The notes: a model not told the origin generated them from the letters alone. A stretch of 64,000 bases of DNA from Rhodothermus marinus DSM 4252 (GCF_000024845.1 NC_013501.1:872001-936000); one strand, 5' to 3'; shown: positions 32,994 through 42,202, counted from the stretch's first letter. Made by a program: numbers and translations.

Positions 32994-35048
32994 TTAACCA
33001 ATCCATTCATGTCGGCTACCGGGACGCAGCACCCGTGCACGGGAAGATTCGGCCGGTGCAGGGCCGGACGCATCTGAGCCGGAAGCAAGCGGCGTACCAT
33101 GAGCGGGGGCCTGCGTGAAGGCCTGTTGTTGCCGGGCGCCCTGCTCGCCGCCACCGGAGAGCGAGAACTGCACGGCGGTCTGGTACTGCGCCTGCAGCGC
33201 CTCCTGAATGCGGTCGGCGTGGGCGGCCACCAGGGCCCGGAGCTGTGGATCGCTGAGCTGGACCGACACGGCCACGTGGTCGGGATGGCGGCGCGTCTCG
33301 ACGCGCAGCGTCCCTTCGCCGTCGGCCAGTTCCACTTCCAGCATCTGTCCGTCGAAATGCTGACGGACGCGTTCGGCAAAAGCCATGGCCATCTGGAACC
33401 ACGCGGCCGTGCGGATCACCCGCGGCAGGGCCGTGGCCTGCGGTGGGAGTGCCACCGTATGGGAGGAAGCTACCGGAGGTCGATCGATTTCGTCAGGTGC
33501 GTGCTGCACTTCCAGAGAAGGATCGGTTTCGGTATCCTGTTCAGAGAGAAGCGCAGCTTCGGCCATTGAAGCCTCAGCGTCCTGCATGGAAGGATGTGCA
33601 GATGGAGTGGCAGATTTTGCCGGCGTACCGTCCGGCCGCGTTGCGGCTTCGGAAGAAGCCGCCGCGGTTTCTGAAGGTTGCGTGTGTAATGGTTCATGGA
33701 GTCCCGGAACTTGCAGGGTGATGTCACCCGCAACCTGCTGGACAGGCGCTCCGGTTACCGGATGAGCGTCGTCAGCGGTTGCAGATAGTACCTGGACATG
33801 AGGAACGTGACCTTTTCGATGAACGACCTTCGTCGGAGTGATGTCACTTTCCGGCGGCCGCTGATCGGTGAGCTTGTCGGTTTCTGAAGCTTCTGCTACG
33901 GTTGAAGGAAAGGTCTGGAATGCCAGTACGGGTTCTGGTTGCGATGCGGCTTCTGGACGTTGAAGGCCTGCATGAACCAGGACTGCTTCTGCTGCAGGTG
34001 TTATTTGCGACGCAGTCCCAGAGGTCGTCGGAAACGAAGGCTGAGCGGAGTGATGCGCTGTAGGCTTCAGAACGATTGTTCCAGGTTCGTCAGCATTTGA
34101 AGGATTTGTTTGCAGCTGAACAAGCCGCGCTCCGGAAGCGAGGTTCAGGTTTGTCCCCTCGCTCAATGCACTGGGAGCGTCACCAGTAAATTGCTTTGCA
34201 GCCGCATGATCGCTGTTCTGTGAAGGTTCAGGCTGACGTGATACGTGGTCTGCCAATTCGGGGTCAACAGGCGCAGGCGAGCGCTTTGCTTGCGCCGGCG
34301 CTGAAGCATTTTCCGGCGCCATGGCCGGCGGGCGCTGCATTTCGGCCTGATCGAGTTGTCGAGGCGCCATCTCGTGCCGGGTCTGCGCAGAGGTGGCCTG
34401 TGTAAAGCGCGCATCACCGGTGGGCATTTGGGCTTCCGAGGCGGCTTCGGCCACAATCCCTTGCGATCCTTGAAGCACCGCGCCGTGCCCGCCCGGGGTC
34501 TTTGATTTCGTTTCACCCGGAATCATTCCGGATGGTATCTGTTCGTCTGACTCGACAGAAGAAGGAAGAGGTGGCTGCAGAGAGCCGTCCGTGTTGGTTT
34601 TGTCCCGGGGAGTCAGGGGCGTTTCAATATCTCTGACAGATGTTGTTGTTTTTTCGGGCAGTGCGGTGGAGGGAGACGACGTGTCCGGCAGGTAGCTGAT
34701 CGGTGGCGAGCCTATCGCCACTCCTGAAAGCCCCGACGCAACTTCGGATGTGAGCAAGCCTGGCCGGGCGCTCTTCTGACCACGATGCGAATGAGGCTTT
34801 TCACTGCTCGGTGTTGAAGGTGAGGATAGAGGTTCCTCAAGCGTTTGCGGCAGTGTTTCGTGTCCGGAGAGTGCGTCGTTTTCGGATGAAGCGTTGGGCG
34901 CAGGGTTTTCGCCTCCGGGGAAAAACAGCGCTAGGGCTGCTTCCAGCAGGCGGGCAAAGCGGCGCGGCCTACTCTCCGCCTGAGACGCAACAGGGGCCTC
35001 TGTCTGAGGCGTTTCCGGAGACATAGAGGGCAATGGTAACAAGTTCAT
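32994..35048 (-). CDS. fliK: FliK-like hook-length control protein
   Basis: Secreted ruler that tells FlhB when the hook is long enough. At 684 residues it is long for FliK. The first 540 residues are low-complexity (Pro, Ser, Thr, Glu, Gln), as expected for a ruler domain. The conserved part is the C-terminal domain with MLEVELADGEGTLRVETRRHPDHVAVSVQLSDPQLRALVAAHADRIQEAL. Base composition in the linker (about 33.5-34.8 kb) is less GC-rich than neighbours, consistent with loose constraint. It lies 13 bases after the MotE-like gene. Confidence 0.85.
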   Translation of the reverse strand: MNLLPLPSMSPETPQTEAPVASQAESRPRRFARLLEAALALFFPGGENPAPNASSENDALSGHETLPQTLEEPLSSPSTPSSEKPHSHRGQKSARPGLLTSEVASGLSGVAIGSPPISYLPDTSSPSTALPEKTTTSVRDIETPLTPRDKTNTDGSLQPPLPSSVESDEQIPSGMIPGETKSKTPGGHGAVLQGSQGIVAEAASEAQMPTGDARFTQATSAQTRHEMAPRQLDQAEMQRPPAMAPENASAPAQAKRSPAPVDPELADHVSRQPEPSQNSDHAAAKQFTGDAPSALSEGTNLNLASGARLVQLQTNPSNADEPGTIVLKPTAHHSAQPSFPTTSGTASQITPAAEAVLVHAGLQRPEAASQPEPVLAFQTFPSTVAEASETDKLTDQRPPESDITPTKVVHRKGHVPHVQVLSATADDAHPVTGAPVQQVAGDITLQVPGLHEPLHTQPSETAAASSEAATRPDGTPAKSATPSAHPSMQDAEASMAEAALLSEQDTETDPSLEVQHAPDEIDRPPVASSHTVALPPQATALPRVIRTAAWFQMAMAFAERVRQHFDGQMLEVELADGEGTLRVETRRHPDHVAVSVQLSDPQLRALVAAHADRIQEALQAQYQTAVQFSLSGGGEQGARQQQAFTQAPAHGTPLASGSDASGPAPAESSRARVLRPGSRHEWIG

Positions 35049-35061
35049 GGCCAGCTACGGA

Positions 35062-35658
35062 TTAGGGTGACTGGCTTCCAACCGAGGTTACCATGGGTTC
35101 CTGATCGTCGGATTTCTGAATCAGGCGGCTTACCAGGCGGGCCGCCTGTTCGGGGGGGAGCGACTGGAGCAGGAGGGTGCGGCCGCGTCCCTGGGTTTCC
35201 AGGTAGAGCAGATCCAGAATCTCGGGGGAGAGCTGGCTCAGCAGGGCGCGTCGCTGAGCGTCTTCCAGGCGTGTGATGGTGGCGGCCAGTTCTTTTGCTT
35301 TGGCGCGTTGTGCTTCCAGTACGGTAAGGCGCTGCTGCACCTGACTCAATTGCTGCTGCACCTGTTGCAGCGTCTGGTTGAATTGATGAAGCCGATGATG
35401 AAGGCTCTGGATCGAATCGCGGAGCTGACGGAGCGTGTCGCGTGTAGCCGCCAGCGAGTCGGCGAACAGGAAGAGCGGGTTGAAGGCCAGGGAATCCAAC
35501 AGGGTAGAATCGCCTTCAGCGATCGCCTGCAGGCTGTCGAGTTGCCTTTGCACCTGCTGGACACGCTGCGGGGCGATGTAAGGCATGGCGAAGTACATGC
35601 CCACCACGCCGATGAGGAAGAAAACGATCGCCAGCACAATGCGAAGCACGAGCTTCAT
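35062..35658 (-). CDS. MotE/YlxF-like membrane coiled-coil protein (MgtE_N-type)
   Basis: A 198-residue protein with an N-terminal membrane anchor (residues 3-25), a long Gln/Leu-rich coiled coil (about 30-130) and a C-terminal MgtE_N-like helical domain (ALLSQLSPEILDLLYLETQGRGRTLLLQSLPPEQAARLVSRLI). This layout matches the MotE family found beside fliJ/fliK, proposed as a chaperone or stabiliser of motor parts. Its ATG overlaps the fliJ stop (ATGA at 35655-35658), so the two are coupled. Confidence 0.75.
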   Translation of the reverse strand: MKLVLRIVLAIVFFLIGVVGMYFAMPYIAPQRVQQVQRQLDSLQAIAEGDSTLLDSLAFNPLFLFADSLAATRDTLRQLRDSIQSLHHRLHQFNQTLQQVQQQLSQVQQRLTVLEAQRAKAKELAATITRLEDAQRRALLSQLSPEILDLLYLETQGRGRTLLLQSLPPEQAARLVSRLIQKSDDQEPMVTSVGSQSP

Positions 35659-36116
35659 GACGCACGCTGCTGCAGCTTACGGACATAGGCTCCGGTCGCC
35701 TGCTCGTCGATCCAGGCGCGCTCGGCGGCGGCTTCGGCTTCCAGATGGCGGGCATATTGCCGCTCGCGCAGGCGTTCGAGCGATTCCTCCGCCTGCCGGC
35801 GTTCCAGTACCAGCGCACGGGCTTCGGCTTCCTGCTGCTGGAGCCGGGCCAGTTGCTGCTCCAGCTGGCGAAGCTGGCGCCGGGCTTTCAACCAGTAGGC
35901 TTCCTGGCGGCGAAGCTGAGCCGGATCGACGGCCGATTGCCGCGCCGCAAGTTCCTGGTGCAGTTGCTCCAGCTTCTGCCGGGCTGCTTCAATTGCTTCT
36001 TCCAGTTTCTGGCGTTCCTGCTGGAGGCGGATCAGCGCCTCTATGGCCTGTTCGGTCTGATGCTGCCGCAGGCGCAGCACACTTTGCAACGAAAAGCGGA
36101 ATTTCTTGCCTTGCAT
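35655..36116 (-). CDS. fliJ: FliJ, export ATPase stalk protein
   Basis: Coiled-coil protein that links the FliI ATPase ring to FlhA. The 153-residue product starts KFRFSLQSVLRLRQHQTEQA, the standard FliJ N-terminus, and is helical and Gln/Glu/Arg-rich throughout. It is preceded by a 67-base gap with a sigma-54-like element and heads a fliJ-motE-fliK-flgD group. Confidence 0.88.
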   Translation of the reverse strand: MQGKKFRFSLQSVLRLRQHQTEQAIEALIRLQQERQKLEEAIEAARQKLEQLHQELAARQSAVDPAQLRRQEAYWLKARRQLRQLEQQLARLQQQEAEARALVLERRQAEESLERLRERQYARHLEAEAAAERAWIDEQATGAYVRKLQQRAS

Positions 36117-36165
36117 AGGACGCTGCGGGGTACTACACGGCGGTTGTGGAGGTATCTGTCGTTAA

Positions 36166-36181
36166 AGCAAAAGGTCGGCCA
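36166..36181 (-). promoter_or_regulatory. Sigma-54-type promoter candidate before fliJ
   Basis: Minus strand TGGCCGACCTTTTGCT: TGGC and TTGCT are perfect with correct spacing, but positions 5-7 (ACG in the consensus) differ. It starts right after the fliI stop, and the predicted start is about 39 bases before fliJ. Confidence 0.55.
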
Positions 36182-36183
36182 AT

Positions 36184-37536
36184 TCACGAAGCGCGGGCGG
36201 GCAGGCTGCGTAGCATGTCGGCCAGCTGCGCGACCGGGTCGTCGGCAACTTCGTCGACGCCCTGGCGCAGGAAAGCCATGAGCGCTTCGTGGGCCAGGAT
36301 GGCCCGGTCGATTTCGGGCCGCGTGCCCATCTCGTAGGCACCGACGCGGATCAGGTCTTCCGCTTCCTGATAGGTGGCCAGCAGGCGGCGGGCTTCTTCG
36401 ACCAGCGCGCGGTGCTCGGCCGTCGTGACGCGGGGCATGACGCGGCTGACGCTCTGCAGCACATCGATGGCCGGAAAATGGTTGGCATGGGCCAGGCGCC
36501 GGGAAAGCACGATATGGCCGTCGAGAATGCCGCGTACTGCGTCGCCGATCGGGTCGTTCATGTCGTCGGCATCGACGAGCACCGTAAAAATGCCCGTGAT
36601 CGTACCGCGTGCGCCGGGACCGGCCCGCTCCAGCAGCCGGGGGAGCATGGCAAAGACGCTGGGCGTGTAGCCGCGCGTGGTGGGCGGCTCGCCGACGGCC
36701 AGCCCGATTTCGCGCTGGGCCATGGCCACGCGCGTGATCGAATCCATCATCAGCAGCACGTCCAGGCCGCGATCCCGGAAATACTCCGCGATGGCCATGG
36801 CCACACTGGCGCCTTTGACGCGACTCATGGCCGCCTGATCGCCGGTGACGGCCACGACGACCGAGCGCTTGAGCCCTTCCGGACCCAGGTTGTCGGCAAT
36901 GAACTCCTGCACCTCGCGGCCACGCTCGCCGATCAGGGCGATGACGTTCACGTCGGCACGGGCGCGACGGGCGATCATGCCCAGTAGCGTACTTTTGCCG
37001 ACCCCGGAACCGGCGAAAATACCGATGCGCTGGCCGCGTCCGAGCGTCAGGAAGGTGTCGATGGCGCGGATGCCGGTAAACAGCGGCGTGTCGATCATGC
37101 GCCGCGAAAGGGGCGGGGGCGGGTCGTTGCGTACGGGCTGCTCGTCGGTGACCGTCAGGGGCCCTTTGCCGTCGATGGGGCGGGCGTTGGCATCCACCAC
37201 GCGACCCAGCATGGCCTCGCCGACGCGAATCGTGAGGGGCAGGGCGGAGGGTTCGACCAGATAGCCGGCGCGCAGGCCGCGGGTCTCTTCGAGCGGCATC
37301 AGGATCGTGGTGTTGCCGCGCAGGCCCACCACTTCGGCCTTGATGCGCCGGGCGCCGGGTTCCTGTCCTTCGTGGATGTAGCAGAGTTCGCCGACGGCCG
37401 CCGGTAGCTCGGACGCCTCGATGAGCAGTCCGACGACGCTTTGCACCTTGCCGAAGTGGAGCGGGCGCAGCGGATGGCGGCGCACCTGCTCCAGACAGTG
37501 CGCGACAAACGAATGGGCGGGGGATACGTCAGGCAT
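36184..37536 (-). CDS. fliI: FliI, flagellar export ATPase
   Basis: F1-beta-like ATPase that energises loading of export substrates. The 450-residue protein has the Walker A GIFAGSGVGKSTLLGMIARRA and the Walker B LLMMDSITRVAMAQREIGLA. The family signature GEPPTTRGYTPSVFAMLPRLLERAG follows, with the ITGIFTVLVDADDMNDPIGD loop later. Length is standard. It overlaps the 3' end of fliH by eight bases. Confidence 0.97.
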   Translation of the reverse strand: MPDVSPAHSFVAHCLEQVRRHPLRPLHFGKVQSVVGLLIEASELPAAVGELCYIHEGQEPGARRIKAEVVGLRGNTTILMPLEETRGLRAGYLVEPSALPLTIRVGEAMLGRVVDANARPIDGKGPLTVTDEQPVRNDPPPPLSRRMIDTPLFTGIRAIDTFLTLGRGQRIGIFAGSGVGKSTLLGMIARRARADVNVIALIGERGREVQEFIADNLGPEGLKRSVVVAVTGDQAAMSRVKGASVAMAIAEYFRDRGLDVLLMMDSITRVAMAQREIGLAVGEPPTTRGYTPSVFAMLPRLLERAGPGARGTITGIFTVLVDADDMNDPIGDAVRGILDGHIVLSRRLAHANHFPAIDVLQSVSRVMPRVTTAEHRALVEEARRLLATYQEAEDLIRVGAYEMGTRPEIDRAILAHEALMAFLRQGVDEVADDPVAQLADMLRSLPARAS

Positions 37537-38449
37537 CGTCGGAAGGCGGTGTCTGTTCGGGCGATCCCGGTGCGTCGGAGTGCGGGGTAAGGCCCAGTCG
37601 CTGGCGCAGCCGCTCCAGCATTTCCTGACGAATGCGCCGCTGCATGGCCGTGGGCGTCTGGACGATCCAGTCGCCTTCGCTCAGGCCGGGATTGAGATCC
37701 CAGTGCAGGTCGGGGTGGCGGCTTTCGAGCTGGGCGATTACGCCCTGCTCCTGCAGCCGCAGAAAATCGACCGGGTGCATGGAGATTTCCAGCGGAACCG
37801 AGCGGGCCAACTGCTCGACGGCTTCGGTGAGCGTGCGCGCCGAAACGCCCCGGATGCTTTCGGGAAGCGGGGCGTCCAGCAGTGTTTCGGCCACTTCGAG
37901 GGCCAGTTCGACGAGCAGGGGCTCCAGCTGGCGGGTGTGGTCGGCCCAGGCCTGGCGCAGCCGCTCCAGCTCGCGGGCCAGTTGTTCCTGAAGCGCCTGC
38001 AGGCGCGGGGCCCATTCCGCTTCGGCTGCGGCACGGCCGGCCGCTTCGCCTTCGGCGCGGGCCTGACTTACGGCTTCTTCCAGGCGCTCCTGCCATTCGG
38101 CCTCGATAGCGGCCCGGAGGGCCGTCTCATCGAGCGCAGACGCCGGTGCCTCCTCAGAAGACTGCTCCGGCTCGGGTTCCACGCGCCATACGTCGTCCTC
38201 CGAAGTCCAGACTTCCTGGGAGAGTTCGACGGGTTGCGCCTGGATCGCCTGCGCGCGTCGTAGCAACCCGCGATGGCGAAATTCGGTAGTCTCCTCGGCC
38301 GCATCCTGTGCCGCCGGCTGTACCTGGTTGCGATGCAGGCGGGGCGGTGGACGCCGGGCCGGCTCCTCCGGCATGCGCGCAGCACGCCGGGGATCGGATG
38401 GGGCCGACAGAAAATCGGCCAGCGACAGGATGTGGGGTCGGGTAGCCAT
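37529..38449 (-). CDS. fliH: FliH, negative regulator and stalk of FliI
   Basis: Dimeric peripheral stalk that binds FliI to the C ring. In the 306-residue protein the first 110 residues are disordered, Arg/Pro- and then Glu-rich. A Glu/Ala coiled coil (about 115-175, AAIEAEWQERLEEAVSQARAEGEAAGRAAAEAEW) and a FliH/V-ATPase E-like C-domain (LLVELALEVAETLLDAPLPESI...LNPGLSEGDWIVQTPTA) follow. The weak N-terminus is normal. It sits between fliG and fliI. Confidence 0.88.
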   Translation of the reverse strand: MATRPHILSLADFLSAPSDPRRAARMPEEPARRPPPRLHRNQVQPAAQDAAEETTEFRHRGLLRRAQAIQAQPVELSQEVWTSEDDVWRVEPEPEQSSEEAPASALDETALRAAIEAEWQERLEEAVSQARAEGEAAGRAAAEAEWAPRLQALQEQLARELERLRQAWADHTRQLEPLLVELALEVAETLLDAPLPESIRGVSARTLTEAVEQLARSVPLEISMHPVDFLRLQEQGVIAQLESRHPDLHWDLNPGLSEGDWIVQTPTAMQRRIRQEMLERLRQRLGLTPHSDAPGSPEQTPPSDDA

Positions 38450-38455
38450 GACGCG

Positions 38456-39502
38456 TTAGATGACCATTTCCTGGCTGTTGCGCGAAAGCGTGATTTCTTC
38501 CTGCTCTTCGAGCCGCTGGGCGGTTTCGAGGATGCGGCGCTGCGCCTCGTCGACGTCGCGCACGCGCACCGGCCCCATCAGCTCCAACTCCTCCTGGATC
38601 ATCTGGGCGGCGCGTTCGCTGACGTTGCGCAGGATCTTTTCTTTCAATTCGCCAGAAGCCGCTTTGAGCGCCAGGGCAATGTCCTTCTGATCGACCTCGG
38701 TCAGCAGCCGCTGCATGTCGCGGTCGCTGATGTGCACCAGGTCGTCGAAGGTGAACATCAGCGCCTTGACCGAAGTGGCTAGCTCCGGATCGCGCTCGCG
38801 CAGCGCCTCCAGCACGGCCCGCTCGACAGTGCGGCTGCTGCTGTTGAGAATTTCGGCCACTTTTTCCACGCCACCCGACGCGCTGAGCTCGGCACCGAAA
38901 ACCGAACTGATATGCTGGCGAATCACGTCCTCGATGTCGCGCAGCAGCTCCGGCGACGTCTTGCCCATGGTGGCCAGCCGATAGATGATTTCGGTGCGCA
39001 GTTCTTCCGGGAGATTGGAGATGATGTCGGCGGCCTTGCGCGCGTTCAGGTGGGCCAGAATCAGCGCAGCCGTCTGCGGATGTTCGTTCTGGATGAAGTT
39101 GACCAGCTGGGTGGTTTCGACGGTCTGCAGCAGGTGGAAAGCCGAAACCTCCATGGCCGCTTCGACGCGCATGAGGATCTCCTCGGCGCGACGCGGGCCC
39201 AGCGCAGCCTCCAGCGCCTCGCGGGCAAACTGCAGGCCGCCCTGCGCGATGTAGTCGTGGGCCATGGCCGAGTCGCGATAGTCCAGCAGGACGGCCTCGA
39301 CTACGTCGCCGCTGACGTTGCGCATGCGGGCAATTTCAATAGAGATCCTTTCGACCTCTTCGTCACGCAGGTGCTTGAGCACCTTGCTGGCCGCCTGCGT
39401 CCCCATGGCGATGAGCAGCACCGCTGCCTTTTGGGCGCCGGTCATGTTGTGCTGCGTCATTTCGGGGACTTCCTGCGCCTGTTGTTTGGTGGCGTTTGCC
39501 AT
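38456..39502 (-). CDS. fliG: FliG, flagellar motor switch protein
   Basis: C-ring protein that contacts MotA for torque. The 348-residue protein has the N-domain (TGAQKAAVLLIAMGTQAASKVLKHL), the middle domain with an EHPQTAALILAHL motif, and the C-terminal torque domain. The latter has MFTFDDLVHISDRDMQRLLTEVDQKDIALALKAAS and carries the charged ridge. A first tail of about 20 residues precedes the family start. Order fliF-fliG-fliH is canonical. Confidence 0.97.
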   Translation of the reverse strand: MANATKQQAQEVPEMTQHNMTGAQKAAVLLIAMGTQAASKVLKHLRDEEVERISIEIARMRNVSGDVVEAVLLDYRDSAMAHDYIAQGGLQFAREALEAALGPRRAEEILMRVEAAMEVSAFHLLQTVETTQLVNFIQNEHPQTAALILAHLNARKAADIISNLPEELRTEIIYRLATMGKTSPELLRDIEDVIRQHISSVFGAELSASGGVEKVAEILNSSSRTVERAVLEALRERDPELATSVKALMFTFDDLVHISDRDMQRLLTEVDQKDIALALKAASGELKEKILRNVSERAAQMIQEELELMGPVRVRDVDEAQRRILETAQRLEEQEEITLSRNSQEMVI

Positions 39503-39518
39503 GGCTCCCCGTTCGTTT

Positions 39519-41120
39519 TCAATCCTGCATGTCGGCTACCAGCCAGCTCCGGATGATTTCGGCCGCCTCTTCCGGTTTTTCGTTGACCTGTTTCTGGACT
39601 TCCTCGAACAGGATGTGCTTGGCCTTCAGGCGGGCCTTGGCTTCGGCCGATAGCCGACTGGTGTAGATGTCGTCGATCAAAACCAGCTCCTCGTCGGATT
39701 CGCCGGATTCCAGACCGGGCACCGCTTTGCCCTGCAGCGCGCCCGAAGCGCCTTCGGGTGCACCGAGCGCTCCATGCTCCTGGTCGACGCGGCCGATGAG
39801 CACCTGCGTCTCGCCGGCCAGCTCGCCCATGCGACGGACCAGCGCGCGCAGCAGCCAGACGGCCAGGCCCAGGGCCAGCACCATGAGGCCGTAGCGCAGG
39901 TAGAGATTGAGTTGCTCCTGACGGCGCTGTTCGCGGAGTTCCTGCGCGATCTGGTCGTCGATCTGCGTGTCGAAGCGCGTCTGATGAATGGCAAAGCGGT
40001 CGCCCCGCTCCGGCCGGAAACCGACGGCGTTTTTGACCAGCTCTTCGATCTCCCGGAGCTCGTCTTCGGTGTAGGGGCGTGGCTGCGGCGTGCCGTCCGG
40101 GCCTTCTTCGAAGCGCTGGTTGAGGATGACCGATACGGTCAGGTATTCGACGTCGCCGCCGTTTTGCTGGATGCGTTCGACCGTACGGCTCAGTTCATAG
40201 TTGCGCACCATGGAGCTGGCCGAAGACCCTTCGCCCCCGGTGCCGGCCTCTTCGAGGCGTTCCTCGCTGATGACCGTGGCGCTTTCGGGATCGATGAGCT
40301 GTCGCTCGGTAACCGCCTGGTCGAAGTTCAGCGTGGCCGAAACACGCACGATGGCATTACCGGGGCCCAGCACGCGGTCGAGCATGGACTGGCCTTTTTC
40401 GGTCAGATGGGCCTCGAGCGCCTGACGTAGCTTGAGCTGTGTGCTGCTGAGGGCGAGTTCGGCGTTGCCGGCGTCCGGGTTGGAGAGGAGGTTGCCCCGG
40501 GCATCCAGCACGGTCACGTTGGCCGGATCGAGCCCTTCGACGGCACCGGCCACCAGCGCCGTGATGCCATCGATCTGCTCTTCGGTCAGGCGCGCGCCGC
40601 TTTTGAGTGAGAGCAGCACCGAAGCACTGGGAGCCACCTGGGTTTCGCGAAACGGGCTCCGCTCCGGTAACACCAGATGGACCTTGGCCAGCTCGACCTG
40701 CTGCAGGCTCATGATCGTGCGGGCCAGCTCGCCCTCCAGCGCCCGTTTGTAATTCAGCCGCTGCATGAAGTCGGTCATGCCGAGCGTGTTCTGGTCGAAG
40801 AGCTCGTACCCGACCGGTCCGTCGCTGACCAGCCCTTCTCCGGCAAACCGGAGGCGCAGTTCGTAGACGCGATCGCGCGGGACCCAGATGGCCGTGCCGC
40901 CTTCTTTGAGCTGATAGGGGACGTTCTCTTCCTGGAGCGTCTCGACAATCCGACTGGCATCCGAGGGGGAAAGGCCGCCGAACAACAGGGCATATTCCGG
41001 CCGTCCGGCCCAGTAGGCAATGCCCAGCAGCAACAGAATGCTGCCGATCGTAACGGCGCCCAGCGCCAGCCGCTGGCCAGGAGAGAGCCGACTCAGAAAC
41101 TGCTTGAGCTGCTCGAACAT
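39519..41120 (-). CDS. fliF: FliF, MS-ring protein
   Basis: Inner-membrane ring that is the platform of the basal body. The ATG at 41120 (MFEQLKQFLSRLSPGQR) gives 533 residues; the frame continues upstream to a TTG at 41159 without a good ribosome site. It has two membrane segments (about 19-40 and 430-450). Between them lie the ring-building domains with GLSPSDASRIVETLQEENVPYQL, LEGELARTIMSLQQVELAKVHLVLPE and ASVLLSL. The C-terminal cytoplasmic tail ends in a FliG-binding helix (KPEEAAEIIRSWLVAD). Confidence 0.96.
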   Translation of the reverse strand: MFEQLKQFLSRLSPGQRLALGAVTIGSILLLLGIAYWAGRPEYALLFGGLSPSDASRIVETLQEENVPYQLKEGGTAIWVPRDRVYELRLRFAGEGLVSDGPVGYELFDQNTLGMTDFMQRLNYKRALEGELARTIMSLQQVELAKVHLVLPERSPFRETQVAPSASVLLSLKSGARLTEEQIDGITALVAGAVEGLDPANVTVLDARGNLLSNPDAGNAELALSSTQLKLRQALEAHLTEKGQSMLDRVLGPGNAIVRVSATLNFDQAVTERQLIDPESATVISEERLEEAGTGGEGSSASSMVRNYELSRTVERIQQNGGDVEYLTVSVILNQRFEEGPDGTPQPRPYTEDELREIEELVKNAVGFRPERGDRFAIHQTRFDTQIDDQIAQELREQRRQEQLNLYLRYGLMVLALGLAVWLLRALVRRMGELAGETQVLIGRVDQEHGALGAPEGASGALQGKAVPGLESGESDEELVLIDDIYTSRLSAEAKARLKAKHILFEEVQKQVNEKPEEAAEIIRSWLVADMQD

Positions 41121-41201
41121 CTTCGTACTACGAACTCCAGCCTGTGGATTGTGGGGCAACTACGGGGTCAGGTGAACAGAGCCGGCGTGGGCCTGTCCGC
41201 A

Positions 41202-41510
41202 TCAAATCTGCGTGCGCATCAGTTCCTGGTAGGTCTCCAGCAGACGATTACGAACTTCCGTCATGAGCTGGAAGTAGAGCCGCGCCTGGTTCATGGAGAT
41301 CATCACCTCATGCAGATTTTCCTGCTCGCCGGCGATGAAGGCCTCGACCTGCTCGTCGGCGTCCTTCTGGGCGCGGTCCACTTCCTGAATGGCCTGCGCC
41401 AGCGTGTCGGCAAAGCCACCGTCGACCGATTCGCGCGAGCGCGGCGTGGGCAATCGCCGCTCGTCGCCGCCGCTCAGCTGCCGCAGACGTTGGAGCTCGG
41501 CCACGTTCAT
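41202..41510 (-). CDS. fliE: FliE, hook-basal body junction protein
   Basis: Small adaptor (102 residues) joining the MS ring to the rod. It has the family block FADTLAQAIQEVDRAQKDADEQVEAFIAGEQENLHEVMISMNQARLYFQLMTEVRNRLLETYQELM, which fills nearly the whole protein. It precedes fliF, as usual. Confidence 0.94.
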   Translation of the reverse strand: MNVAELQRLRQLSGGDERRLPTPRSRESVDGGFADTLAQAIQEVDRAQKDADEQVEAFIAGEQENLHEVMISMNQARLYFQLMTEVRNRLLETYQELMRTQI

Positions 41511-41526
41511 GGCGAAAGCGACCAGG

Positions 41527-41814
41527 TTAGCCTTTCACGTCCAGCCGGGTCCCCAGTCCGCCGGGCTGCAGGGTTTGGAGCGTGCGGTTGGGACCGTAAA
41601 GACGGAGCGTCATTTTCTCGGATGGAGGAAAATGACGCTGGATCCATGTCCATTCCTCCTGGGTCACGCCCTCGGGACGCGCGTGCTGCGTCGTCGGCGT
41701 TTCCGAAGGCGTTTGCGGAGCGGACGGCGTCGGCGCCGGATCGGGCCGCCGCGTCGCGCTCGGCTCCGGCGTGTTCAGGAAGGAAGGCCAGTTGTTGTGA
41801 ATGCGCAGGTCCAT
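41527..41814 (-). CDS. Small Pro/Thr-rich protein in the flgC-fliE interval, unknown
   Basis: A 95-residue product with a Pro/Thr/Ser-rich first half (residues 15-45) and a compact C-terminal half (GVTQEEWTWIQRHFPPSEKMTLRLYGPNRTLQTL). No membrane segment or signal. The gene has an ATG start four bases after the previous stop and ends 16 bases before fliE, so it is clearly in the operon. No family recognised. A rod-assembly or export accessory role is only a guess from position. Confidence 0.65.
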   Translation of the reverse strand: MDLRIHNNWPSFLNTPEPSATRRPDPAPTPSAPQTPSETPTTQHARPEGVTQEEWTWIQRHFPPSEKMTLRLYGPNRTLQTLQPGGLGTRLDVKG

Positions 41815-41818
41815 ATCG

Positions 41819-42202
41819 CTAGGCAGCTATCAACGGGGAAGTTGGACGCATGGCCAGTCGAGGAAAAGCATGCAGGTCGTAGTCCTGCACGAAACGGGCC
41901 AGTTCGGGTGGGAAGTAAACGAGGTAGCGTCCGGCACGGGGCTCGTAAGCGGTACCCCAGACTCGGGCGACCCGTCTGGCGGTGTCGTGTGACGCATAGG
42001 CTACGCCGCACCGGCCGACGAGCCCGTCCAGTGCCTGCGCCAGCGGGCAGCGTCGCATTTGGCCGGGCTGTCCGGTCGGCAACCGCTCCAGCGGCGGTTT
42101 GCCCAGCGCGCGACGTGCCAGGTTCACCTGACGAAGGACGGCCCGCTCGCGCGGGCGCAGCCAGCGCAACAGCCAGAAAACGATGGGAGACCGGTACGGC
42201 AT
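41819..42202 (-). CDS. Small basic protein in the flgC-fliE interval, unknown
   Basis: A 127-residue, Arg-rich protein with ALGKPPLERLPTGQPGQMRRCPLAQALDGLVGRCGVAYASHDTARRVARVWG and a second part with YLVYFPPELARFVQDYDLHAFPRL. No membrane segment is apparent. It starts four bases after the flgC stop. I do not recognise the family. The placement between rod and MS-ring genes suggests a lineage-specific basal-body accessory. Confidence 0.65.
   Translation of the reverse strand: MPYRSPIVFWLLRWLRPRERAVLRQVNLARRALGKPPLERLPTGQPGQMRRCPLAQALDGLVGRCGVAYASHDTARRVARVWGTAYEPRAGRYLVYFPPELARFVQDYDLHAFPRLAMRPTSPLIAA

Noticed and set aside
41146-41160. Sigma-54-like element before fliF (TGACCCCGTAGTTGC on the minus strand)
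   Set aside because: The -12 half is good but the essential GG at -24 is GA, so it fails the most conserved position.
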